Assembly (NCBI GenBank): GCA_022432975.1
Contig: CM039512.1
Location: 129,511-193,510 of the forward strand
Origin: Begonia masoniana
Taxonomy: Eukaryota; Streptophyta; Magnoliopsida; Cucurbitales; Begoniaceae
Direction: 5' to 3'
DNA length: 64,000 nucleotides
Shown here: positions 33,601 to 45,329 of the stretch, piece by piece
Layout of the letters: each line of letters starts with the position of its first letter
Position numbering within the stretch: the stretch's first letter is position 1
Program-made: the position numbers and the translations under genes
Notes under the pieces: generated by a model
Seen by the model: the letters and a program-made list of their open reading frames with translations, nothing else
Told to the model about the DNA's origin: nothing
Database searches by the model: none

Positions 33601-35535
33601 GAAGAACGTAGCTGTTGTATTTGAATTTCGTTTAATTTTAGTTATAATCAAAACATTGTCGTAAAGAGTCTCCTACGTGGCAATACAGTTAGGGAGGCAC
33701 AAAAAGCAAGGGAGAAGCGGGGAAAAAGCGTGTGGATTTTCTAGCTGATCTCCCTTCTATATTGTCTTCTCTTTCGTCCCCTTCTCCTTCGTCATTTTCT
33801 GTATGTCTTCTTCCTTTTTGTCATTTGTTTTCTCATATGAATATTCAGTCACAGACATTTCCTATTATTATCCTTATTTGAATATTTGTTGATCTTCTTC
33901 GATCGGAGAATTTTATGTTATATGAGTTACGGATTTCGTCCATAATAATTGGTATTAGAGCAATTGACCCTCCATGGTCGAAACAGGTTCCAAAGCTAGC
34001 AAGAAATTGGATAGTTAGATCAAGGGCATTTCTTATATTTTATCTAGTTTGGTTACCAAATTAGATGCAGTCGTTGTTAATGTCGATTAGGATATTGTCG
34101 GCTTGACACACATGGTTAAGGAACTGACATCTCAAGTGACGTCGTTGAATTCTCATATTGCAGCTGACTACAAGCAAAAGCAACCCATGAATTAGGACCC
34201 TGTTATTGCGTCGACATCTAGCGGATTGCTGGGAAGACAACCCAGCTCATCATTTATGGTGCTTGCTCATCAAGAAATGCGGCTACAACCATTAAGTCCT
34301 AAGATAGACTCCCCATTATTTTCAGGAAACATTCTACGAGAATGGGTCCCCCGAGCTTAGAAATATTTTTTATCTACATCGGATTACAGAGGAGTTTAAA
34401 TTGGGATTCACAGAGATATATCTCAGGGACAAGATGTTGGAAAAATCCGACAAACATTGGAGAGTACTGATCAAGATAATTTCTAGAAAGATTGCTCTTG
34501 ACAGTCTCGTTAGACAGAATTACATTTCCAAGTATGTTCGCAGAAAAAGCTGAAAAGGTCACAAACGGTCTCACCTAAAACTCAATCTCCTTGGATAGAT
34601 CTTACTTACACAATACAATTACACAACTACATAGGCAGTATGAAAAATGATAGCAGATGTGATCTGAAAAATACAAATAATATTTTTTGACACCGTTAAA
34701 ATACAACGGTCAAGAAGCAAGAGAAATGATAACGAAATAAACACCGAGAATTTTACATGAAATCAGAAAAAAAAAATCACGGACATCAAGTCCAGAAAGA
34801 TCTCACTAAGAAAAATAGGATTTTACAATATTCTTCTAGAAACTAAATATTTTAGAAAATATTCACTAAGAGAAATTCACTACTCTTAAAATTCTCGATG
34901 TGCACAAAAACACCACATTTATTTTTCTCTCACTCTCGTTCTTTTCTCTCTCTCCATAATAATTGTCACTATTTCCTTCATCTTCTCAGTTAAGAGCTTC
35001 TCTTTTCTTCTTCTTCAGATGGATGGATGTTCTCTTCAAACCTCTATAAATAGAGCCTCGAGAGAGACACGTTCCTCAAAATGAAGAATGAAGGTTGCAA
35101 GAAGGGGAAATCTTCTTCTTGTAGCAAATGGAGACTTTTAAAAGTCTGCATTCACACACAAAGGTCCTTCATCATTTAAGGAGGGACCCTGCACAAGATT
35201 GATCTATGGTTTCATGATTTTATTACTAGCTACCCACAAGCTTCTTGGAGTTTCTTCATAGCTAAATTATGTAGGCTATTTTAGGACACACCAGCAGAGG
35301 AAATTATTGACCTCTTGAGTAAACTTCGGCAAAGAGGTTTTGTAATAGTATAACAAGAACGATTTAAGGAGTTGAAATCTTAGGTGATGTTTACAATGTC
35401 CAACTTACCAGAGATGTTTTATATTTCAATTTTTCAAATTGGGTTTAAAGATGAGATCAAAGTCATGACTAAAATATTAAAACCAGACACACTAGGCCAC
35501 GCTAATGAAATTATTCTTCTACAAGAAACCTCAAC
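33601..35535 (+). pseudogene. gag: Degraded gypsy 5' end: LTR tail, primer-binding site, gag remnant
   Basis: TGGTATTAGAGC at 33950-33961 is one mismatch from the initiator-Met site. A gag-like frame starts at ATG 33974 (VETGSKASKKLD..., TKLDAVV..., VKELTSQVTSLN coiled segment, PKIDSPLFSGN) with three in-frame TAG codons. Homology is lost near 34380 and resumes near 35200 (YPQASWSFF, LLSKLRQRG, FKELKS, FQIGFKDEIKVMTKILKPDTLGHA, LLQE), the retrotransposon gag core. The middle block (about 34400-35190) is probably a separate insertion. Everything downstream is lost. Confidence 0.7.
34400..35190. mobile_element. Probable insertion inside the degraded gag
   Basis: It separates the two gag parts. 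It contains a symmetrical TATA-type box (CTCTATAAATAGAG near 35038-35052) and no coding sequence. Boundaries and target duplication were not found, so class and limits are uncertain. Confidence 0.35.
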
Positions 35536-35700
35536 CCTCAACCCGAAACTTGAATTCCAAACCCTGAACCCTAAACTCTAAAACCCCCAAAACCCAGAAA
35601 TCCCCAACTTCAAACCCCGAAACCTCGAACCCTAAACACCAAACCCCAAACCCCAAAACCAATACCCTGACCCCTAAAAAAACTCTAAAACCCTAAACCT
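35530..35700. repeat. Degenerate CCCTAAA (telomere-like) tract
   Basis: About 170 bp rich in AACCCTAAAC, CCCTGAACCC, ACCCCAAAACC and related words. It resembles a decayed interstitial plant telomeric repeat; it is neither exact nor long. Confidence 0.6.
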
Positions 35701-36430
35701 TATATGTGTCTGCCACTGCCCACGGAAACTTGATTATTGGTTCAAAACTTGGTCCTTTCTTGAGACCTTCCTCTGCACCAACTTAGTATCGATGATGGAT
35801 AAAGAAACTCTGACTGAAACTAAAACAGAGTATGCATACTTGGTGGAGAGAAAAAAGCACTCCTCCTCTCTTAAAGTTTTAGCTTTTGAACTTTAAAGCA
35901 AATTGTGGGCACTCTTGAAACTTCCATTCGACTTCATATTTCCACTGCCCAAACGACCTCTTTCTTTCAAAAGCCTGCAATTTTTGGTTATTGTTTTCCA
36001 GCTTCTGAAACCATGAATTCCCAGTTTCAGTCATGTTCCTGTTCTCTGTTCTAACCAAATTTCACTCTTTTCGCGAATAGTTGTAGCTCTTCTTTTTGGT
36101 TCTTATTGTAGGAAATTTTGTAGGGATTCTTTCATGGAAAACCACATTGATTTCTTATTTTTCTTTTCCCTCAATCAATTCATTCAACTTTTAATAAAGT
36201 TAGGTGTTTCTGCTGTTACTCGATTTTGAAGGTTGGGAAAGATGTGTTTGTTGCGACTCTTCTTCTTTAAGCGAAGAAGACGTAGATAGGGAGAAAGAAA
36301 TTTTTAACAAAAGCCTCTGGAGTTATAGGTGAGTCATATCATGAAAGACAAGACAGCTGAGTGATAGGATTGGAAACCCAAAAACTTGAAGTTCAAAATC
36401 TTGAAGGCAACCCAAAAACAAACTTGAAGT
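35701..36430. other. No gene seen
   Basis: AT-rich, with short frames only and no motif. It directly precedes the LTR start of element D at 36431. Confidence 0.5.
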
Positions 36431-38737
36431 TGTAACGAACCGAATTTCGGCCGTTACTGACATGACTTAATCGTGAAATTTTCTAAGAAATACTAAAGAA
36501 ATTTTTTAGAAAATAGTAAACGTCTGTAAATTTCCCCCAAAGCGAGTGAAATTTCGTAATAAAACTTCGTATAAGACGTGCATGAATTTCCCCAAAAGAA
36601 TTTTTTTTTACACTGTATGAACAGTGGCTCCGATCGATCGGCAGCCTTGCTGCCCAGCGCTTGCTCTATGCAAGCGCCGAAGGATCGGCCCTTTTGGCCG
36701 ATTGATCGGCAGCATTGCTGGCTTCGGCGCTTGCTCTATGCAAGCACTGATCTATCGGCTCTTGTGGCCGATCGATCGGCAGCCTTGCTGCCCATCGAAC
36801 AATCCCCCTATATTTCTTTTCAAACACCTCCTAAAATCAACTTGTAATTCATATCTTCAAAACTCCATCATCCTAACATATATGTATATCTAAATCATCG
36901 CACAGACCATTGCATAGCGGAAGTTCCATGATAAAGTTAAACTTGTTTTTCTAACATAGTTGACAAAACTTGTTTAAAACAAACCTTAAAACTAACAAGT
37001 CAAGTATTCCCAAAAGTTTAACAAAATCATCACATGTCAACCACAATACCTATAACTTTGCCCACAGGTCAAAATTCACCCTAACAGTGCCAAGCACACT
37101 CCATGGACATCCTCCATCAGCTGCTCTATCAGTCGTACTGAGGATCAACGTCCTCATCTGGAATATCACCTACACCACAAAGTAAGTAATGAGCCTAATG
37201 CCCAGTAAGTGATGTCGTATTAAATAAAATGCATGCTCATGACTATGATATGTTCATACTCTTCGTAAAACATGCACTGAGTCTGTTCTTTATTTTCTTA
37301 CATGACATAAGTTATTGGCGCACTGCTTCTAGAAGAAAGATGCCCTAATTGATTGTCCCTCTAGCTGAACGACCATTTCACTCTAAGGGAAGTGGAATGA
37401 CATATCTAACAGTCCCTCTAACGGAATTGGTTCCTCTAACGGAACTACCAAACTCAGTTCCCTACGCACAATAACTATTTACGTATTTTACTGTTCTGTT
37501 TGCTCTTGTTTACATGAAAACATATGCATCAAATCGTTTTCTATGCTTTGGAAAACCATGATGCATGAATGCATGTCACATACACATATGCATAAATGCT
37601 GTAAGCTTAATATAAAACGAACTGATAAACAATTATCAACAAACAATAAAATTAGCACAAAAACTCACAACCTAACATGTCTACCCAAACCAAACTCTCC
37701 AAAATCCACATTCTAGCCATCAACCTCCTAACACTTCGTGGTGTAGGTCAATTGGCCAAGCACATGCAAACATACACTTATCTCGTGTTCCAAGTTTAGT
37801 TTCAAAAACGTACTCTAACTCCTTTTTGACGTACAAACCTAAAGCATAGAAAATCAAACCATTACTTACAAAATTTTCAGAATTCCCCAAGCAAAGTGAT
37901 AAAACTTCAAAATTCCATATCTTTTGCTATACATATTCAATTTTGATAACTGCAATGGCTATGGACTCCTTGAGGAGTCTACTTTCACACACTCAATCCA
38001 ATTTATCAAAGAAAACTAACTCAATTGACCGAAATTCTAGAAAACTACATGCCCTGAAATTAATCATTTTTGAACATTCATGCATCATTTAATGTTCCTT
38101 CCTCCTTTCAAACCCTAAATAACCCTCCAATGAAATTTAAACATTACAATAACCAAGAAATAGAGAAACATCCACCATTTTCACGTACTGAAAATTAGGG
38201 TTTATCACCTCTCCAATAAACCCAACAAAACTCCAAATCCACCCACATAACTCAACCTTTTGCCTAAGTATAAGTCAAAATCTAATTTACCTTGAAGAAT
38301 CTTGAGGGAGGGGTAGGATTTTGGCGTGAGAAACTTCAGAAATGGGGAAGAAATGTCGTGAGTTCTGGGGAGGTTAAAATAAAGAAAAAGAAGTTTAAAC
38401 AACTTGCACAATAATTGAAAGAAGGCTCTAGAAAGGTGAGGTGTTCATCCTTCTCTCCCTTTGACTAATCAAAGTCTCACACCTCCTAACTCACTTTTCA
38501 TTTTCTTCCATGTTCACACTACCTCAAAGGTTGTTTTCTATTGGTCCTGCATTCCGTTACTTTTCAATTTCTAATTTCTATTGATCTTTTACTTGTTGAC
38601 TTTTCAAAGTTCACTTTTTTACTTCTCATTTTAACCTTATCTTTTCACAATTAAATCTCTACAACTCTTCCTACTACTAAAACATATATGAATTAACTTA
38701 AAGGAATGAAGATGCATGATAAATTTCGGGTATTACA
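36431..38737 (-). repeat. 3' LTR of element D
   Basis: 2307 bp, beginning TGTAACGAACCG and ending GGTATTACA on +. The polypurine tract and pol sequence on - follow immediately to the right. It carries a dense palindrome block (36611-36794). A related LTR on + is at 52945-54957. Confidence 0.85.
36611..36794. repeat. Palindrome block in the LTR of D
   Basis: Alternating short stem-loops: CACTGT/ACAGTG, GGCAGC/GCTGCC, GCGCTTGC/GCAAGCGC and ATCGGCC/GGCCGAT, with GATCGATCGG repeated. They lie 180-365 bp from the primer-binding-site end of the LTR. Confidence 0.85.
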
Positions 38738-38750
38738 TTCTACCCTCCTT
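38738..38750 (-). other. Polypurine tract of element D
   Basis: The - strand reads AAGGAGGGTAGAA immediately before the LTR start. The conserved 18-bp palindrome is at 38756-38773. Confidence 0.8.
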
Positions 38751-38757
38751 AATTAAA

Positions 38758-40956
38758 TTTTGTCCTCAAAATTTGTGTACCGAATAATTCTGGATAATGG
38801 CTTTGCATATCTTGTTGCCGCTCCCAGGTTGCCTACTCGATATTTTAGTTGTGCCATAAAACTTTCACCATTGGGATTTCTTTGTTGCATTGTACTTTCA
38901 CTGTTGATTCTAGAATTTGCACTGGTTTTTCTTCATAAGTCAGGGTTGGCTGGATTTCGATTTCTCTCGGTTCTACAATTTGAGAAGGATCTCGCATACA
39001 CTTTCTCAACATCGACACGTGGAAAATGTTGTGGATTCCATCCATAGAAGCTGGTAGTTGCAATTTATAGGTTGTCTTCCCGATTCTCTCAATAATCACG
39101 AATGGTCCAATAAATCTCGAACTTAGCTTGCCTTTTCTTCCAAATCTCATTACCCCTTTGAATGACGAAATCTTTAAAAACACCTCGTCATTCACATTAA
39201 ATTCTAAATCTCGTCTCCTCTGATCTGCATAGCTTTTCTTCAGGCTTTGAGCTATTAAGATTCATTGTCTAATAATTGCAATCTTCTTTGCAGTTTGTTG
39301 CAAAATGTCTGGGCCAACTAATTGAGCTTCGCTGACCTCATCCCAGTACAAAGGAGATCTGCACTTCCTGCCGTAAAGTGGACTTGAAGCTGTTGTTATA
39401 CGAAAACTTTACTAATGGCAAGTACTTGCTCCACGATCCTTGAAACTCCAATGCACATGCTCTCAGCATATCCTCCAGAATCTGAATTGTTCTCTCCGTC
39501 TGTCCATCTGTTTGAGGGTGAAATGCTGTACTAAAAGTCAATTGAGTTCTCATGGCTTTATGAAGACTTCTCCAAAAATTTGACGTAAACCTGGGATCTC
39601 GGTCTGATACAATCGAGATGGCTACCCCATGCAGTCTGACGATCTCTTGAATGACCAATTCAGCAAACTGAGTCATAGAAAACGTCAATTTCACTAGTAT
39701 AAAATAGGTTGACTTGGTTAATCGATCCACAATCACCCATATACAATCGTATCCTTTCATCGTCCTAGGTAATCCGACAACGAAATCCATAGAAATCTGT
39801 TCTCATTTCCACTCGGGAATTGGTAATGGTTGCAGTTTTCTAGCCGGCCTCTAATGTTCTGCTTTAATTTGCTGACAAGTAATGCACGCTTCGACGTGCA
39901 TTGCCACATCTCTCTTCATGTTTGGCCACCAGAAGTGCTGCTTTAAGTCTCTATACATTTTTATACTTCCACGATGTACAGAGAAAGTGGATGAATGTGC
40001 CTCAGATAAAATTTCTTTTCGTAACTCAAGGTCATTAGGCACACACCACCGGTTCCTAAATTTCAATACTCCGTCATTGGAAAAACTGAATTTCGAAGGA
40101 TCGTTGGATGTCATGCTTGATTTATAATATTCACACTCTGAATCAGTCTGTTGAGCTTCTTTAATTTGGTACAACAGTGTCGGCTTTAAAGATATAGCTG
40201 AAAGTGTAGCTGCTAAATCTGTAACAATCTCCATATGAAATCCTTGAATCTCTGATTTCAGTTCAATTGGCATAGCTGACATCTCATGCTATTTTGTTGT
40301 GAACTTCCGACTCAAAGAATCAGCTACCCTGTTGGCCTTTCCTGGGTGGTACTTGATCTCAATATCATAGTCCTTCACGAATTCTAACCACCGTCTTTGT
40401 CTCAAGTTCAAGTCCTTCTGTGTGAATATGTATTTCAAACTTTGGTGGTCAGAAAAGACTTCACATTGCTGGCCATAAAGATAGTGCCTCCTTATTTTTA
40501 ATGCAAAGACCACAGCTGCTAGTTCCAAATCGTGTGTCAGATAATTCTGTTCATAGGTTTTGAGCTGTCTCGATGCATAAGCCACAACTTTTTCGTCTTG
40601 CATTAAAACAGTACCTAACCCGATCTTAGAAGCATCGCAATAAATACTGAAATTGCCATTCTCAATTGGCAGTGTCAACACGGGATCTGTCGTCAGTTTC
40701 TGCTTAAGCGTTTGAAAACTGTTCTCGCACTGTTCAGACCACCAAAATTTTACACTTTTCCTGGTCAAGCGGGATAAAGGAAGGGCTATTCTGGAAAACC
40801 CCTCAATAAACCGTCTATAATAGCCTGCTAAACCAAGAAAACTCTGTATGTCACCAATATTTCTAGGTTGCAGCCAATCAATAATAGCTTGAATCTTGGA
40901 AGATCAACAGAAACTCCCCCTTTCGATAAAATATGTCCGAGAAAATTAACTCGATC
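38758..40956 (-). pseudogene. pol: Element D pol remnant (RT 3' end, RNase H, integrase, chromodomain-like tail)
   Basis: From right to left on -: the end of RT ([15 protein letters not shown], with a one-base deletion near 40905), RNase H ([20 protein letters not shown] region, [17 protein letters not shown]), integrase zinc finger (HSSTFSVHRG...CITCQQ), integrase core ([26 protein letters not shown]) and the tail (LTYEEKPVQILEST). Stops include TAG at 39851-39853 after KAEH, TGA soon after in place of Trp, and frame breaks near 39340 and 39200. The zinc-finger motif reads HRG where A and G have HPG. The 5' part is cut at 40957 by the LTR of B'. It is a Tekay-like relative of A and G, non-functional. 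Confidence 0.88.
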
Positions 40957-41458
40957 TGTAACGCCCCCGAACCCACCCTGGCTCGGTGCGCTACTTTGCT
41001 AACCAATCTCACGTTAAAACATAATTTAGAAAAATAAATTTCAACATAAAATAACACTGACACAGCTGAATTTAAAGCCAAGTCTCCCAAAGCTCTCTTA
41101 TGTCATACCTAGCTGCTTAGACTCACTAATTGCCCTTAATCCTAACCGTTAAGCACCACGGGGTCCTCCCCGAAAATTTCGACAAAGTAACGCCTGAAAA
41201 TGGCGCCTCCAAAATGCTAGGTACCTGCAAATGAATCAATTCTCAACCACATCCAGAATATTCTTACTTAACTATCCAGCATACGAAATCTCCAAATAGC
41301 AGTAAAGAGAGAAACTAAAATACGAACATCCCTAAGTGAAGAAAGTCCATAGTATAGGGCGACACATCACCTTTAACTTGACTATAACTTTCCAAACATC
41401 AACCAAAAAGAGATATGAATTTCCATCATGTCCATAAACAGAAATCTATAATAAACTA

Positions 41459-41647
41459 CCAAAATACAAAGCCTCACATCCCTACAAAATACAAAGCTCC
41501 ACATTCCTACAAAAATACAAAGCCCCACATTCCTACAAAAATACAAAGTCCCACATTCCTACAAAAATACAAAGCCCCACATTCCTACAAAAATACAAAG
41601 CCCCACATTCCCACATTCCTACAAAAATACAAAGCCCCACATTCCCC
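41459..41647. repeat. Minisatellite 1 in the LTR of B' (about 26 bp x 7)
   Basis: Repeats of ACAAAAATACAAAGCCCCAC ATTCCT. The LTR of C has a single unit at the same place (about 45823-45848). Confidence 0.88.
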
Positions 41648-41900
41648 GAAGACCATGGTCGAGGCGCCCCGAAAACTACCCGAACCGGCGTGCCCCGTGT
41701 GCCACCGACTGTTGCCTAATCCTGGCTCCCTCGTCTAGCTCACCTGTAACTCTATTGTCACCTACACCACAGAACACACACGTAAGCTTAAGCTTAGCAA
41801 ATAGGGGATAACAAATATGAACATGCACAATGCACACACAACCCTAACACATGCAGTTTCTAACACTCAGTTTTACTAATAAGTTTTGCCTGCATTTTTA

Positions 41901-42033
41901 GATGCCTTAATTGCCTACATCAAAAGATGCCTTAGTTGCCTGCACCCATAGGATGCCTTAGTTGCCCGCACCGAAATGTGCCTTAGTTGCCCGCACCGAA
42001 TGGTGCCTTAGTTGCCCGCACCGAAAGGTGCCT
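41901..42033. repeat. Minisatellite 2 in the LTR of B' (about 27 bp x 5)
   Basis: Units of GTGCCTTAGTTGCCCGCACC plus GAAAG-type ends, with the first units more diverged. Confidence 0.85.
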
Positions 42034-42061
42034 TATAAATTTGCTCAACTATCGTTCACAA

Positions 42062-42235
42062 TCACAATGCCAAACAAATGCAACATCACACAACAACTCA
42101 ATACAACATACACAATGCCAAACAAAGGCAACATCACACAACGCCTCAATACAACACACAATGCCTCAATACAACACACACAATGCCAAACAAAGGCAAC
42201 ATCACACGACGCCTCAATACAACACAAAGCAAAAA
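42062..42235. repeat. Minisatellite 3 in the LTR of B'
   Basis: About three units of AATGCCAAACAAAGGCAACA followed by TCACACAACGCCTCAATACA and a CACA tail. Irregular unit length. Confidence 0.8.
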
Positions 42236-42934
42236 AATAACGCAACAAAATACGAAGCAACACAAATAACCATTAAACCTTATCGTTCTATGGTGTAGGC
42301 CATAAGGCGAAAGGATAGTAACCCCTACTTACCTGGCGTCCTAGCTCGCTGAGGACACTCGGTTCCCTGCCCATCTACGGCTCAACCTATGACAAATATT
42401 TAAACTTCATTACAATCAAGTCACATTCACCAATTACACTCAAACTACTATTTCCATCCTAATCCAACTAAAACCTAACTAAACGAGCCACTAATTTGGG
42501 TTCGGTAAAAACCGACCCGAAACTTCGAACGCCCGTAACTTTTGCGTCGGTTATCAGAATTGAACGATTCCAGCGGCCACGTACTCCTCTAATAACCTAG
42601 TTTAACCTGTCAAAAGGAAATTTAAAACAAACGACCATAGCTAGGTCAAAACCCTCAAAAACAGAACCTGTTTTTACCCTAAATTATCCAAAATTTCCAC
42701 TTCAATCTGATTTTTACCAATTCCTTCACCAATTGATCATTCTAACATCCAATTAACATAACCTAACAAGAAAAACCAGAGTTCCTCACAAAAACCCGAG
42801 GCTCCAAAAACCTAGCCCTCGGTTTTTAGCTCCTCCCGAGCTGCACACTGCTCGGTAGTCCTTGCCAGCACTGAGCTCGGCAATTCGACACCGAGAGTAG
42901 CCAAAAACGGCCGGTGATCAGAGCTCAACACAGC

Positions 42935-43466
42935 TCGTCACCCTCGGCCACAGACAGAACCGAAAACAGGGCAAAAGAGGACTTACCCGTCGGTTTGTGC
43001 ACGGAGACGGGCCGAAAATGGCAGCCCTAGAATCGCCGACGTTGTCTGGCTGGAAAACATCAGAAATCGCCAGTGATTGCTCCGCCGATCGTCGCCCTGC
43101 GTCTCCCCTATCCGATCGGGTCGAGCGACCTTCGAACGACAGAATGGCTTCGAGAAGCCATTCTGTTGTTTTATTATTTTATTTTAATATAATAATAATA
43201 TCGTCACCCTCGGCCACAGACAGAACCGAAAACAGGGCAAAAGAGGACTTACCCGTCGGTTTGTGCACGGAGACGGGCCGAAAATGGCAGCCCTAGAATC
43301 GCCGACGTTGTCTGGCTGGAAAACATCAGAAATCGCCAGTGATTGCTCCGCCGATCGTCGCCCTGCGTCTCCCCTATCCGATCGGGTCGAGCGACCTTCG
43401 AACGACAGAATGGCTTCGAGAAGCCATTCTGTTGTTTTATTATTTTTATTTTAATAATAATAATAA
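42935..43466. repeat. 266-bp tandem duplication in the LTR of B'
   Basis: 42935-43200 and 43201-43466 are almost identical. Each contains the CAGAATGGCTTC/GAAGCCATTCTG hairpin. Confidence 0.93.
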
Positions 43467-43779
43467 TAATAATAATAACATTAATAAAACTAACATTACC
43501 ATTCTGTCCTTCCAAAAATTCCGTTAAATCTCGTTCTTAAATTATAAACTTTCGTCAATTGACCTTCACCCGTCCTCGGCTTAATTATTACTTTTCCTTC
43601 TTTTTTTTTTTTTGCTGTTCTTTTCAATTAATTAAAACAGCTATTTCATTAAACAACCACCTTATCCTTTTATTTTCTTTCCAAATTTTTTTTCCTTTCT
43701 AATTTAGATAAGTTCTAAGATTCATAACTTAATTATATCTAAAGCAATACACATTGAGGAAAAATTCTCGGGTGTTACA

Positions 43780-45213
43780 ATCCACCCTCCTTACAAAAAT
43801 TTTGTCCTCAAAATTTGCGTACCTAAGGTATTCCTCAACTTATTCATCTTAACTCTACCCTCTTAACGTTTGGGTTGCCACACTAATTCTTTAACTACTT
43901 CTACGACCTTAATCAATTATCAGTAGTGGTAATTTCTACATCTCAAAAGTTTGACTTTACCTATCACTACACTCAATAACTCGAATGCTCATACTTCCAT
44001 TAACTTTAGCCTAAACACTTATCACTTAGACCATTACATCGTACCCACTTAGTTCTCAACTCCTCAAACTCAGTTCATCTAATTCCAAATCACACTTCCG
44101 TGTCTATCAGACATATACATAATTTATTCGAGCCTTCAAAGTATCTTTAATCACATAAACTAAAAAAATCTATTGAATAAACTTCCTATCCTCAGTCTCC
44201 AATTTAGAATTCCACACCATTTTATCTCATTTCTAACTTATCACTTTAACCTCTTCCACTTACTTATATCAGCCAATCAAGACAATTTATACCTCGAACA
44301 ATCATGACATTTTATTAGTTATTCTAACACAAACCTTATAATCAAAACTCTCACTATTTACTCTTAAGTTCACTCGTATAACTTCCGTATGAACTTTCTT
44401 TCCTTCCTATCACTATCCTCTAGACTCCTCAGCTTCACTTAGAATACTACATTCTTACGAGTTTACATTCTTCTCTAATCTTCCATTAAAATTGTCTACA
44501 TATAGTCTTGATCATTTATAGAGTACTGACACTTCCTGGATCTCCAAATTTCTAAACACACTAACCATATATTCCATCATTCAATCATTGACTACAATTC
44601 ACTCATTCGCAACATAACCGTTTAAATTCTAACGAGGATCTTGTTATCCATTCCCTCTAATAATCCTCTAAGTTCTTCAGCTTTACACAGAATACTCAAT
44701 TTCTAATGGCTAACTCTCTTATCCTAACTCTCTCTCATAGTTAACTAATCTCATCACTTCTTTCTTTCCTATGTCCGTCCAAAATCTAGAATTTAATCTA
44801 ATTGTTCTTTGAGCTTACATCTCCCAACCTCTATTTCCTTATTCATCCTCTACTAATCCTCGAGTTCTCATTCACATCTCACTCTTAAGCTCGCCAACTC
44901 TTAAGCTTATCAAGTCTAGCCTAATCTATTTACAACATCAGCAGTTTTGACTTCATTACATACGAGTCGAACCTTTGAACTTTCTAACTTAACATTATCA
45001 CTAAATCACTCAAACACTTTTCATGCAATTTCCTGTTCCTCTTATTCGAAATTCATATCTCCCTCATTCTAAGGTCTAATTTGCATTGCATTTAACCCAT
45101 CATATCCTCACCCTTTTACAACTAGGACACCACTTGCACCTGTCCTAACGACTATCACTGCTACTCAAACTAACGTTTACACTCAACTTAGGTCATGCGT
45201 GAATCATAAAATT
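43780..45213 (-). mobile_element. Non-coding internal region of B' (partial)
   Basis: It starts with a polypurine tract (43780-43794 on -) and the conserved palindrome (43798-43815). About 1.4 kb follow with no ORF. 44670-45000 aligns with 48110-48450 of C. It ends at about 45213, where D-type LTR sequence begins next to a repeated CATGCGTGAAT word, so the 5' LTR and primer-binding site of B' are deleted. Confidence 0.8.
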
Positions 45214-45329
45214 AAGACATGCGTGAATTTCCCCAAAAGAATTTTTTTTGTTTTTTACACTGTATGAACAGTGGTGCAGATCGATCGGCCATTTGGCCGA
45301 TCAATCGGCAGCCTTGCTGCCCGGTGCTT
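45214..45329 (-). repeat. Fragment of a D-type LTR, left of C
   Basis: It matches 36567-36660 of the D LTR (AATTTCCCCAAAAGAATTTT, CACTGTATGAACAGTG, GATCGATCGG). It continues at 52609 after element C. Positions 45325-45329 are one copy of C's target duplication. Confidence 0.85.

Larger units (their letters stand above)
40957..43779 (-). repeat. 3' LTR of B' (LARD-type element)
   Basis: 2823 bp from TGTAACGCCCCC to GGTGTTACA, nearly the same start as the LTRs of C. It is longer than C's because of internal expansions: a 26-27-bp minisatellite, a 27-bp minisatellite, a longer repeat and a 266-bp duplication. It is inserted in the RT region of D. Confidence 0.88.

Noticed and set aside
42997..43454. 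Repeated frames of about 60-100 codons in the LTR of B' as genes
   Set aside because: They result from the 266-bp duplication inside an LTR.
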